DNA from: CAYHKY01 sp964357355
Lineage (GTDB): Bacteria > Patescibacteriota > Microgenomatia > UBA10105
NCBI GenBank assembly: GCA_964357355.1
Contig: CAYHKY010000003.1
Location: 1-35,142, forward strand
Length of the DNA: 35,142 nucleotides
Direction of reading: 5' to 3'
Made by a program: the position numbers and the translations under genes. Below the pieces are notes generated by a model, which was not told the DNA's origin, did not search any database, and saw nothing but the letters and a program-made list of their open reading frames with translations. Each line of letters begins with the position of its first letter. Position 1 is the stretch's first letter. This document shows positions 16,006-23,427 of the stretch, piece by piece.

Positions 16006-16030
16006 TTGGTTACGACTAACCAACGTAACC
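16006..16030 (+). promoter_or_regulatory. Two overlapping inverted repeats before the mevalonate operon
   Basis: TTGGTTA/TAACCAA (16006-16012 with 16017-16023, 4-nt loop) and GGTTACG/CGTAACC (16008-16014 with 16024-16030, 9-nt loop) share their left arms, so only one can form at a time. The second ends 1 nt before the ATG at 16032. A TAATAT at 16001-16006 could be the -10. The site could be a repressor operator or an RNA switch over the ribosome site; nothing in the sequence decides between them. Confidence 0.5.
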
Positions 16031-16031
16031 T

Positions 16032-17204
16032 ATGAAACCGATACGTCTTCGTGATTTGTCTACGGCACTTGAACGCAGAACCAAACTGGAAAATGAATTA
16101 CATGTTTCGCTTTCCGCAAGTGCCGCATCTGTCGAATTTGAAAAAGCCATCGGTCACAATTGTGAAAATCTCATAGGCGCAACGCAAATTCCTCTGGGTG
16201 TTGCAGGACCGTTAAATACATCAAACATCAAACATCAAACATCAAACATTTATTTACCATTAGCCACCACAGAAGGCGCATTGGTCGCGTCTATTAACCG
16301 TGGGTGTAAAGCTATTTGTGCAAGTGGCGGAGCAATTACCAATAGTCAACGGGTCGGCGTCACTCGTGGACCGGTATTTTATACGGGCGGCATAAAAAAA
16401 ACCCAGCGTTTTTATGAGTGGATAAGATCTAATGAGGAGAAAATGGCAAAAATTTCCGAATCTACTTCACACCATCTAACTTATAATAAAGCCGAAGTCA
16501 CCTCTGTGGGTAAATATACCTATATACGATTTTCTTTTGACACACAAGATGCTATGGGAATGAATATGGTTACTATTGCCACACAAAAATTAGTTGAATT
16601 TATTGAAAATGAAACAGACATTCCATGCATATCTTTATCAGGTAACTTCTGTGTTGATAAAAAAGTTTCCTGGCAAAATTTCATAAATCATCGAGGAATT
16701 AAAGCTTGGGCAGAAGTGGTGTTGTCAGAAGAAGTATTGAAAACAGTATTAAAAACCACTGCGGAAAAGATGTATCAAGTGTGGATGGCAAAATGTCTAC
16801 TTGGTTCCGTCATGGCAGGCGCCGTTGGATTTAATGCTCAAGCAGCCAATGTAATTGCCGCAATTTTCCTTTCAACAGGCCAGGATCCGGGACATATCGG
16901 TGAATCGAGCATGGCGGTGACCACAGCAGAGGTAGTTAAAAATTCCCCACACAACGACTTATTTATGAGTGTTTATTTGCCTGATTTAATGATTGGTACT
17001 GTTGGTGGCGGTACCGGTTTGGCAACGCAGCGTGAAGCCTTGGAAATGCTTGGAGTGGCAGGTGGAAATGAGGGGAAGAATACGCTTATCTTTGCTGAAA
17101 TTATTACGGCGGCTGTTTTGGCTGGTGAAGTTTCATTGTTAGCATCTCTCGAAGAAGGAACATTAGCTAATTCCCATCAAAAACTTGGAAGAGGGAGGAT
17201 TTAA
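16032..17204 (+). CDS. hmgA: Hydroxymethylglutaryl-CoA reductase, class I
   Basis: It reduces HMG-CoA to mevalonate with NADPH, the committed step of the mevalonate pathway. The 390-residue length equals a membrane-free catalytic domain. Class I motifs are present: ENLIGATQIPLGVAGPL, TTEGALVAS with catalytic Glu81, DAMGMNMVT, the catalytic Lys in NFCVDKK (about 210), Asp285 in STGQDPGHIGES, the GTVGGGTGL dinucleotide loop, and His382 in the C-terminal NSHQKLG. A 7-bp unit (ACATCAA) is repeated 4.6 times at 16218-16249 and encodes residues between the substrate loop and TTEG (TSNIKHQTSNI). This is an extra loop in the family and prone to slippage. First gene of the isoprenoid operon; overlapping inverted repeats precede the start. 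Confidence 0.95.
   Translation: MKPIRLRDLSTALERRTKLENELHVSLSASAASVEFEKAIGHNCENLIGATQIPLGVAGPLNTSNIKHQTSNIYLPLATTEGALVASINRGCKAICASGGAITNSQRVGVTRGPVFYTGGIKKTQRFYEWIRSNEEKMAKISESTSHHLTYNKAEVTSVGKYTYIRFSFDTQDAMGMNMVTIATQKLVEFIENETDIPCISLSGNFCVDKKVSWQNFINHRGIKAWAEVVLSEEVLKTVLKTTAEKMYQVWMAKCLLGSVMAGAVGFNAQAANVIAAIFLSTGQDPGHIGESSMAVTTAEVVKNSPHNDLFMSVYLPDLMIGTVGGGTGLATQREALEMLGVAGGNEGKNTLIFAEIITAAVLAGEVSLLASLEEGTLANSHQKLGRGRI
16218..16249 (+). repeat. 7-bp tandem repeat (ACATCAA x4.6) inside HMG-CoA reductase gene
   Basis: Four perfect ACATCAA units and a partial fifth lie in frame within the coding sequence. Because the unit length is not a multiple of three, gain or loss of one unit would shift the frame about 60 codons into the enzyme. 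Confidence 0.9.
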
Positions 17205-17206
17205 AA

Positions 17207-18250
17207 ATGGTGGGAATTGTTAGTTATGGTGCCTATATACCTCATTCACGAATCAAAACTGACGAGATAGCCTTAACATGGATAAAAAGTGGTGAGGAAG
17301 TAAAAGCAGCATTGGGTGTTTTTGAAAAATCTGTACCCGCGTACGATGAAGATGCGGTCACGTTGGCATACGAAGCTGCAAGACAAAGTCTTGCCATTTT
17401 CAAAGGAAAATTCGTTGATATTGATGTAGTTTTAGTTGGTTCTGAAAGCCATCCGTATGCGGTGAATCCCACGGCCACTATTGTAGGTGACATATTGGGA
17501 ATCGGGAATACATATTTGGCCGCTGACCTTGAGTTTGCCTGCAAGGGTGGTACCGCCGGGATTCAATTGATTGCAGGGTTGATAGCTAAACAACAATTTA
17601 CGTTTGGATTGGCGATTGGTACTGATACGGCACAGAGTAAGCCTCATGATCAATTGGAGTATGCATCAGCTGCTGCAAGCGGAGCTTTGCTGTTGGGATC
17701 AAAACGCGTTGCGGTGGAGCTGGTTGATTTTTGTTCATTTTCCTCAGATACACCTGATTTTTGGCGAAGAGACGGGATGAAATACCCTCTCCATGCAGGA
17801 CGTTTTACGGGAGAGCCGGCGTATTTTACTCATGTCCAAGGAGCAGCCCGGATGTTACTGAATAAAACCGGTATAAGTGTTGGTGTTGTAGATTATTGTT
17901 TATTTCACATGCCCAATGGTAAGTTTCCCAGGGAGGTTGCCAAACGCCTGGGATTTGTTCCAAAACAACTTGAATCTGGATTGACCGTTTCACAAATTGG
18001 CAATCCTTATTCTGCATCTACATTTGTTGGCTTAGCTAATATACTTGACCGGGCAATCCCAGGTCAAACGATTTTTATGGTTTCATATGGTTCGGGTGCA
18101 GGAAGCGATGCTTTTTTGTGGAAAGTAACGCCGGAAGTTAAGAGATTGCAGACAGAAAGAAAAAAAGCCCGTATTTTAGTGCAGGATTTTCTTAACAATA
18201 AAACATATATCAACTACATCCAATATCTTAAGCAAACACACAAACTATGA
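17207..18250 (+). CDS. Hydroxymethylglutaryl-CoA synthase, archaeal type
   Basis: It condenses acetoacetyl-CoA with acetyl-CoA to give HMG-CoA. The 347-residue protein shows the thiolase-superfamily triad of the family: Glu80 in VGSESHPYAVNPTA, nucleophile Cys112 in LEFACKGGTAG and His234 in YCLFHMPNGKFP. Its length and its position beside a thiolase and a DUF35 gene match the archaeal type rather than the bacterial MvaS or the eukaryotic enzyme. In archaea these three proteins form one complex that passes acetoacetyl-CoA directly to the synthase. A GGAGG site precedes the ATG. The stop overlaps the thiolase start. Confidence 0.93.
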   Translation: MVGIVSYGAYIPHSRIKTDEIALTWIKSGEEVKAALGVFEKSVPAYDEDAVTLAYEAARQSLAIFKGKFVDIDVVLVGSESHPYAVNPTATIVGDILGIGNTYLAADLEFACKGGTAGIQLIAGLIAKQQFTFGLAIGTDTAQSKPHDQLEYASAAASGALLLGSKRVAVELVDFCSFSSDTPDFWRRDGMKYPLHAGRFTGEPAYFTHVQGAARMLLNKTGISVGVVDYCLFHMPNGKFPREVAKRLGFVPKQLESGLTVSQIGNPYSASTFVGLANILDRAIPGQTIFMVSYGSGAGSDAFLWKVTPEVKRLQTERKKARILVQDFLNNKTYINYIQYLKQTHKL

Positions 18251-19395
18251 AAGTTGGTGTTATTGGTGCAGCGACGACTGCATTTGGTGAATTATGGGAG
18301 AGGTCTCCTCGGGATTTAGTAACAGAGGCTGCGGGCGAAGCTGTGAGATTGGCTGGTCTCAAATATGAACAGATCGATGCTTTTTATGTTGGTAATATGT
18401 TATCAGGGATTTTGGGTGGGCAAGAAAATTTAGGTTCACTTTTTACTGAAGAGTTAGGATTGACTTGTCCTGCATTTAAAATCGAAGGAGCATGTGCTTC
18501 CGGTGGGTTAGCATTTTACAATGCGTGTATGGCTGTTCGGTCAGGTACTTTTAAAACAGTATTAGTGGTCGGGGTTGAAAAAATGACAGATCATGCCCCT
18601 GAACTTATAGCGGAAGGACTAATGGCTGCAGCGTCAGATGCTGAGCGTCAGTCTGGTATCACATTTCCGGGGCTTTATGCACTTATGGCTCGAGCATATA
18701 TGCAAAAATATGAATTAACCGAAGCTCAAATGGCTTCTGTAGCTGTAAAAAATCATTATCATGCTTCATTAAACGGCAAAGCCCAATTCCGTTTTCCCAT
18801 ATCTATTGAACAAGTACTTAAAAGCCCGAAAATTGCAGATCCGTTAAAGCTATTTGATTGTTCTCCAATTTCTGACGGAGCAGCGGCAGTAGTCGTCAGT
18901 TCTGTGTCTAAAAGGGTTGAAAATTGGGTGTTGGTGGACGGTGCCGGAGTGGCAACTGACAGCTTGGGACTTGCCCAAAGAACATCAATTACTTCTATCC
19001 CGGCCGCGCAACGTGCGGCAAAAGTGGCTTTTAATCAGGCAAAAATAAGCCCACAAGATATTGACGTTGCAGAAGTGCATGATTGCTTTACGATCGCGGA
19101 AATTATGGCAATGGAAGACTTGGGGTTTTTTGAAACTGGTCGAGCTGGTCGTGCGATCGAACTAGGCAAAACTACTCTCGGCCAGGGTAGGTTGGTTATT
19201 AATACTTCAGGTGGACTCAAGGCTGCCGGACATCCGGTGGGAGCAACCGGTATAAAGCAGATTGTTGAAATTGCCCATCAGCTCACAAACCAAGCCGGTA
19301 AAAAACAAGTTTCCCACGCAAAAATCGGGTTAACTCATAATGTTGGCGGAAGCGGAGCTATAGCGGTTATACATATATTTAAGAAAGGAAATTAA
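18247..19395 (+). CDS. Acetyl-CoA C-acetyltransferase (thiolase), archaeal type
   Basis: It joins two acetyl-CoA to acetoacetyl-CoA, the first step of the pathway. The 382-residue protein has the nucleophilic Cys83 in EGACASGG, a His in EVHDCFTIAE, the GGLKAAGHPVGATG block and a C-terminal GLTHNVGGSGA. In that last block the second catalytic Cys of classical bacterial thiolases is replaced by the archaeal/SCP-x-type arrangement. It starts in an ATGA overlap with the HMG-CoA synthase gene and is followed at a TAATATG junction by the DUF35 gene, so all three are translationally coupled. Confidence 0.92.
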   Translation: MKVGVIGAATTAFGELWERSPRDLVTEAAGEAVRLAGLKYEQIDAFYVGNMLSGILGGQENLGSLFTEELGLTCPAFKIEGACASGGLAFYNACMAVRSGTFKTVLVVGVEKMTDHAPELIAEGLMAAASDAERQSGITFPGLYALMARAYMQKYELTEAQMASVAVKNHYHASLNGKAQFRFPISIEQVLKSPKIADPLKLFDCSPISDGAAAVVVSSVSKRVENWVLVDGAGVATDSLGLAQRTSITSIPAAQRAAKVAFNQAKISPQDIDVAEVHDCFTIAEIMAMEDLGFFETGRAGRAIELGKTTLGQGRLVINTSGGLKAAGHPVGATGIKQIVEIAHQLTNQAGKKQVSHAKIGLTHNVGGSGAIAVIHIFKKGN

Positions 19396-19396
19396 T

Positions 19397-19699
19397 ATGA
19401 TAACTCCGGTAAAACTTTGGCGCAATCAAAAATATCTTCATTCTGGTTTAGGAAAAGCCGGAACCATCATCTCTTTTACTCTAATTCGTTCGGCGCCTAT
19501 TGGATTTGAGCCGCTAGCCCCATACCCTGTTGTCTTGGTTGAGATGGGCAACACGAGGTTAATGGGACAACTCGTTGATTTTGGAACAGAAAATTTATGC
19601 TTTGGTCAAAAAGTCATTTCAGTGTTGCGGAGAGTCAGGGAGCCTGAAGCTCAAGCAGTAATTGTGTATGGGATCAAATTTAAGCCAATCAATGAATGA
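19397..19699 (+). CDS. DUF35 OB-fold protein of thiolase/HMG-CoA synthase complex
   Basis: The 100-residue protein resembles the OB-fold half of DUF35 proteins (GTIISFTLIR, PYPVVLVEMGNTRLMGQLVD, FGQKVISVLRRV). Archaeal homologues carry an N-terminal zinc ribbon with four Cys and act as the scaffold holding thiolase and HMG-CoA synthase and binding CoA. Here the N-terminal part is shortened (KLWRNQKYLHSGLG) and contains no cysteine, so the zinc ribbon is lost or reduced. The only Cys is in ENLCFGQ. Its position right behind the two enzymes supports a scaffold role without zinc. Confidence 0.8.
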   Translation: MITPVKLWRNQKYLHSGLGKAGTIISFTLIRSAPIGFEPLAPYPVVLVEMGNTRLMGQLVDFGTENLCFGQKVISVLRRVREPEAQAVIVYGIKFKPINE

Positions 19700-19731
19700 T
19701 TTCAGCGTAATACACGACTAAACAAGAGTCT

Positions 19732-20274
19732 ATGGTGCGTGAACAAGTAGTGTTAGTTGATAAGAATGATAACCAAATCGGTCTGATGGACAAACTTGAA
19801 GCCCATCAAGGAAAAGGGGTGCTGCATCGGGCAATTTCCGTTCTTTTATACAGAAAGAAAAAGGGAGCTGTTGAGGTACTGCTGCAAAAACGTGCTGCTG
19901 ATAAACCCCTTTGGCCGTTTTTTTGGACTAACACAATTTGTACTCATCCCAGAGATGGTGAAACGGCGGTTGACTGCGCTGTGCGCAGATTGGAAGAAGA
20001 AATGGGGATAGTAGTGAAAAAGGAAGATTTGCAGTTTGTATATAAACTTCTATATCAAGCGCAATATACATCCGATTTAGCAGAGCATGAATTTGACAGT
20101 TTGTTTGTTAGCGAGTGGGACGGGAATTTGGCTATAAATCCCCGGGAAGTTGCAGACGCGCGGTGGATATCCGCTCCAGTTTTACAAGCGGAGATGACAG
20201 TAAAACCAAATACTTTTACTCCGTGGGTACATATGTTTATGAAAGAAGAGAAAGTGAAAAATTTATTAGGATAA
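19732..20274 (+). CDS. idi: Isopentenyl-diphosphate delta-isomerase, type 1 (Nudix)
   Basis: It interconverts IPP and DMAPP. The 180-residue protein has metal ligands His25 and His32 (EAHQGKGVLHRA), catalytic Cys70 and His72 in TNTICTHP, the Nudix-like helix (AVDCAVRRLEEEMGI) and Glu118/Glu120 in the AEHEFD motif. These match the E. coli enzyme residue for residue in order and spacing. Length is normal. It lies 32 nt after the DUF35 gene with only a weak ribosome site. A type 1 isomerase alongside an archaeal-type upper pathway gives the operon mixed ancestry. Confidence 0.95.
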   Translation: MVREQVVLVDKNDNQIGLMDKLEAHQGKGVLHRAISVLLYRKKKGAVEVLLQKRAADKPLWPFFWTNTICTHPRDGETAVDCAVRRLEEEMGIVVKKEDLQFVYKLLYQAQYTSDLAEHEFDSLFVSEWDGNLAINPREVADARWISAPVLQAEMTVKPNTFTPWVHMFMKEEKVKNLLG

Positions 20275-20295
20275 TGAGGAGGTGAAAGGGTAATT

Positions 20296-20475
20296 ATGAG
20301 TTTTATAGAGCATGCAGTTGACCGAAGAAATGTATTTAATAGAGGATTAAGGGTAGCTCCGGAACCTTCCCCTTCTGATGACTTATATGAAAATGACGAT
20401 ACTCCAAATTGGGATGACACTGCTAATTCTAGTGGACGAATGAAAGCTGTTATTGTCAGATTGAAAAATAGATGA
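20296..20475 (+). CDS. Small 59-residue ORF in mevalonate operon, unknown
   Basis: I do not recognise this protein. It begins MSFIEHAVDRRNVFNRGL, has an acidic middle (SDDLYENDD, NWDD) and ends in a basic helix-like tail (GRMKAVIVRLKNR). Support for a real gene is positional: a very strong AGGAGGTGA ribosome site at 20277-20285, 10 nt before the ATG, and a stop that overlaps the mevalonate kinase start in ATGA. It fills the only gap between idi and the kinase. It could be a small regulator, or a leader whose translation drives the kinase. Confidence 0.6.
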   Translation: MSFIEHAVDRRNVFNRGLRVAPEPSPSDDLYENDDTPNWDDTANSSGRMKAVIVRLKNR

Positions 20476-21434
20476 TTATCGTTTCTGTTCCAGGGAAAGT
20501 AAATCTTATGGGGGATCATGCGATAGTGCATGGGTATCCCTCATTGTTGGCAGCTGTCAATTTGCGGATGGTAGTGACAGTTGAACAGACAATAAAAAAA
20601 GCTGGCGGAGAAGCATTAGAAATCATTACCACTGAACCAGACACTTATGTGCGACAAATTGTCGGAGTTGTACAAAAACAAATAAGAATGGAAAAAATGC
20701 CGTCACTTAAAATTACCATCAACTCGGCTATTCCTGCAGGTTACCACTTGGGTTCATCTGCGGCAACTGCTGTAGGAGTGACCGGTGCGCTAGTGTATTT
20801 TTTAAAGCAGTTGTGGAATCCAACACGAATAAACGAAATTTCTTATGAGGCGGAAAAGTTGCAGCATGGTATGCCGTCGGGAGGTGATAATACCACGGTG
20901 ACATTTGGGGGGTTACTGTGGTTTCGCAAAGAACTTGAATTTTTAAAGAGCGTATGGCATCTCACGTTTAAACCTCATTCCAACATCAAACAGTTTTATT
21001 TGATCGATACTGGTAGACCTAAGGAAACCACTGGAGAAATGGTTTCACTGGTAAGGGAAAAAGTTCGTAGACAAAAATCCAAAATGCAGCAGACTTTTTC
21101 TCTTAACGAGGTGCAAGTTCGGGCAATCACAGTGGCGCTAAAAGAAGGTAACGAAAGAAACCTGGTAAACTCACTTCGAATTGGAGAGAAAACATTGGAG
21201 GATATGGGTGTGGTAAGTAAATTAGCCATGAAGATCATACGAAAAATAGAAGAAAATGGGGGAGCAGCCAAAATTTTGGGTGGAGGAGGCAGGCGGGCAG
21301 GTGTGGGATTTTTACTTGCATATCATCCAAACCCAAGGGAATTGAGTCGATTGGCTGACCGGAATGGATGGAAAATACAACCAATTAAACTTGGGGAAGA
21401 AGGTATCAGGCTTGAAAAAATGAGACAAAACTAG
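20472..21434 (+). CDS. mvk: Mevalonate kinase (GHMP family)
   Basis: It phosphorylates mevalonate with ATP. The 320-residue protein has GHMP motif 1 at the start (VPGKVNLMGDHAIVHGYPSL), the ATP loop PAGYHLGSSAATAVG at about 88-102 and the mevalonate-kinase block HGMPSGGDNTTVTFGG, whose Asp is the catalytic base. Motif 3, usually K-x-T-G-A-G-x-G-G, reads KILGGGGRRAGVGF. The glycine loop is kept but Thr/Ala are replaced and two Arg are added, which may alter feedback or nucleotide binding. It is coupled by ATGA to the small ORF upstream. Confidence 0.85.
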   Translation: MIIVSVPGKVNLMGDHAIVHGYPSLLAAVNLRMVVTVEQTIKKAGGEALEIITTEPDTYVRQIVGVVQKQIRMEKMPSLKITINSAIPAGYHLGSSAATAVGVTGALVYFLKQLWNPTRINEISYEAEKLQHGMPSGGDNTTVTFGGLLWFRKELEFLKSVWHLTFKPHSNIKQFYLIDTGRPKETTGEMVSLVREKVRRQKSKMQQTFSLNEVQVRAITVALKEGNERNLVNSLRIGEKTLEDMGVVSKLAMKIIRKIEENGGAAKILGGGGRRAGVGFLLAYHPNPRELSRLADRNGWKIQPIKLGEEGIRLEKMRQN

Positions 21435-21451
21435 TGTAATAGAAAGGAGTT

Positions 21452-22438
21452 ATGATGAAATCGACAATTTCAATTAGCGCTCCGGGCAAACTCATGTTAT
21501 TTGGTGAACATGCGGTGGTATATGGATATCCTTGTATTGTGACTGCAGTGGATAAGAGGTTGACTGTCACTGCAGAAAAAACAACAGGTACAAACGTTGA
21601 AATACACGCCCCGCAGGTTAAAGAAACGCGTTTCGTAGACATGGCGGTCGCCGCATTTTTCTCTCATTACCACATTTCTCCCAATAATCAGGGACTAAAA
21701 TTGTCAGTCAAAAGTGATTTCACCGCCCGGGTTGGTTTTGGATCTTCATCCGCCGTTTCGGTTGCCACTATCAAAGCTCTGGGATTACTCTATAACTCAA
21801 AAATTTCCGAAAAAGAAATATTCGATTTAGCTTACAAAGTAACACTTGATATTCAGGGTGTAGGATCCGGATTTGACATTGCCGCAGCCACTTTTGGGGG
21901 TACGCTTTATTTTCGAAAAGGCGGAAGTGAGGTTGAAATGCTAAGTGATGCTTTGCCTCTTGTGGTTGGGTATACCGGAGTTAAGGCCGATACGCCTACG
22001 CTTGTTCGCTTCGTTCAGGAACAGTATAAAAGGCAAAAGGGAAAATTGAATAAGATTTTTTCCGAAATAGGCGATCTGGTAAAAAAAAGTAAGGCAGCAG
22101 TTCAGAAACAAGATTGGCCTAATTTGGGGGAACTTATGAATCTTAACCAGAAACAACTTCGCACATTAGGTGTGAGTTCAGTTAAACTTGACACACTTAT
22201 AGAAGCTGCAAAAAGAGCAGGAGCATACGGAGCAAAATTATCCGGAGCCGGAGGTGGTGATTGTATGGTGGCTGTGGTTCCTGCAGAAAAGCGGATTCTT
22301 ATTGAACAAGCGATTCGGAATGGGGGAGGCGAAGTGATTTCGGTAGGGACTCATGCGCCAGGAGTACGGGTCGAAACTTCTGCAAATGAAACTCTTTCTT
22401 CTGCAACTCATTATAACACCCAAAATTTTCTTTCATGA
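21452..22438 (+). CDS. Phosphomevalonate kinase-like GHMP kinase
   Basis: The 328-residue GHMP kinase has motif 1 SAPGKLMLFGEHAVVYGYP, ATP loop ARVGFGSSSAVSVAT and a canonical motif 3 (AKLSGAGGGDCMVAV). Its middle block GVGSGFDIAAATFGGTLYF matches phosphomevalonate kinases more than mevalonate kinases. Since the preceding gene has the mevalonate-kinase block and a decarboxylase follows, this one should make mevalonate 5-diphosphate. Mevalonate kinase is the alternative, because CPR GHMP kinases are often annotated loosely. GGAG lies upstream of two adjacent ATGs (21452 and 21455). The stop overlaps the next gene. Confidence 0.75.
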   Translation: MMKSTISISAPGKLMLFGEHAVVYGYPCIVTAVDKRLTVTAEKTTGTNVEIHAPQVKETRFVDMAVAAFFSHYHISPNNQGLKLSVKSDFTARVGFGSSSAVSVATIKALGLLYNSKISEKEIFDLAYKVTLDIQGVGSGFDIAAATFGGTLYFRKGGSEVEMLSDALPLVVGYTGVKADTPTLVRFVQEQYKRQKGKLNKIFSEIGDLVKKSKAAVQKQDWPNLGELMNLNQKQLRTLGVSSVKLDTLIEAAKRAGAYGAKLSGAGGGDCMVAVVPAEKRILIEQAIRNGGGEVISVGTHAPGVRVETSANETLSSATHYNTQNFLS

Positions 22439-23421
22439 AAGCTACTTCTATCGCTCCAGCCAACATCGCGTTCATCAAATATTGGGGAAAAGCAAATGAA
22501 AGTGCACGAATACCTAGACATAATTCTATCTCAATGAATTTGTCTGATATGCACAGTTTGTGTACTGTTGAATTTGCTGAAAATCTTTCAGAAGATTCGA
22601 TTGAATTTACCAATGAAGAAAAAGTAACAGAAAAGGAATATCAAAGAATTGTAGCGGTACTTGACCGGCTTCGTGATGTGAGTCAAAAAAAATTAAAAGC
22701 TAAAGTTATGACGCAGAATAATTTTCCTAAAGCCACTGGCATTGCTTCGTCTGCTTCAGGTTTTGCCGCGTTGTCACTGGCTGCTTTGACGTCTCTGGGA
22801 ATAACATTTAATGAAAAAGAATTATCAGTTTTTGCGCGACTTGCTTCCGGTACTGCTTGCCGTTCAATTCCCGATGGTTTTGTAGAATGGGAAGCGGGAA
22901 CTAGTAGTGCTGATTCATTTGCTCATTCAATTTTTCCGGTCGACTATTGGGAAATTGTTGATGTAATAGTAATTGTGACTAAAAAAATGAAGAAAATAAG
23001 TTCAACCGAAGGACATTCGCTTGCTCCTACAAGCCCTTTTTATTCTAAACGTATGGAAATAGTTCCTTCAAAAATAAATCAAGTAAAACAAGCGATGACA
23101 GAGAAAAATTTTTCAGCATTCGGACGAATTGTTGAAGATGATGCGCTCAATATGCATGCGATTTGTTTGACAAGTATTCCTCCTATTATTTACTGGGAAC
23201 CAGTAACATTACAAATTATGAAAAGTATTATTAGATGGCGGGAGAATGGTGAAGTGGAAAGTTATTTCACCATTGATGCGGGTCCAAGCGTTCACGTAAT
23301 TTGCAGGAAGAAAGATGCGGATATTCTAGTCCAAAAATTGGTTGATATTAACGGGGTAAAGCAGGTTGTTATTAATTATCCCGCAGTCGGTGCGAGAATA
23401 ATTAATAACCACTTATTTTAG
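22435..23421 (+). CDS. mvaD: Diphosphomevalonate decarboxylase
   Basis: It converts mevalonate 5-diphosphate to IPP with ATP. The 328-residue protein has the family start APANIAFIKYWGK, the phosphate loop ATGIASSASGFAALSLAAL, the SGTACRSIPDGFVEWEAG block containing catalytic Ser and Arg, and the late DAGPSVHV block. Length is typical of bacterial MvaD. Retention of the S-G-x-A-C-R-S motif argues for the true diphosphate enzyme rather than a phosphomevalonate decarboxylase. It is coupled by an ATGA overlap to the kinase upstream and lies 6 nt before uppS. Confidence 0.93.
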   Translation: MKATSIAPANIAFIKYWGKANESARIPRHNSISMNLSDMHSLCTVEFAENLSEDSIEFTNEEKVTEKEYQRIVAVLDRLRDVSQKKLKAKVMTQNNFPKATGIASSASGFAALSLAALTSLGITFNEKELSVFARLASGTACRSIPDGFVEWEAGTSSADSFAHSIFPVDYWEIVDVIVIVTKKMKKISSTEGHSLAPTSPFYSKRMEIVPSKINQVKQAMTEKNFSAFGRIVEDDALNMHAICLTSIPPIIYWEPVTLQIMKSIIRWRENGEVESYFTIDAGPSVHVICRKKDADILVQKLVDINGVKQVVINYPAVGARIINNHLF

Positions 23422-23427
23422 TTATTT

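Noticed and set aside
20055..20531. 158-codon minus-strand ORF across idi and the mevalonate kinase start
   Set aside because: It is antisense to well-identified enzymes and overlaps the 59-codon ORF, which has better start signals.
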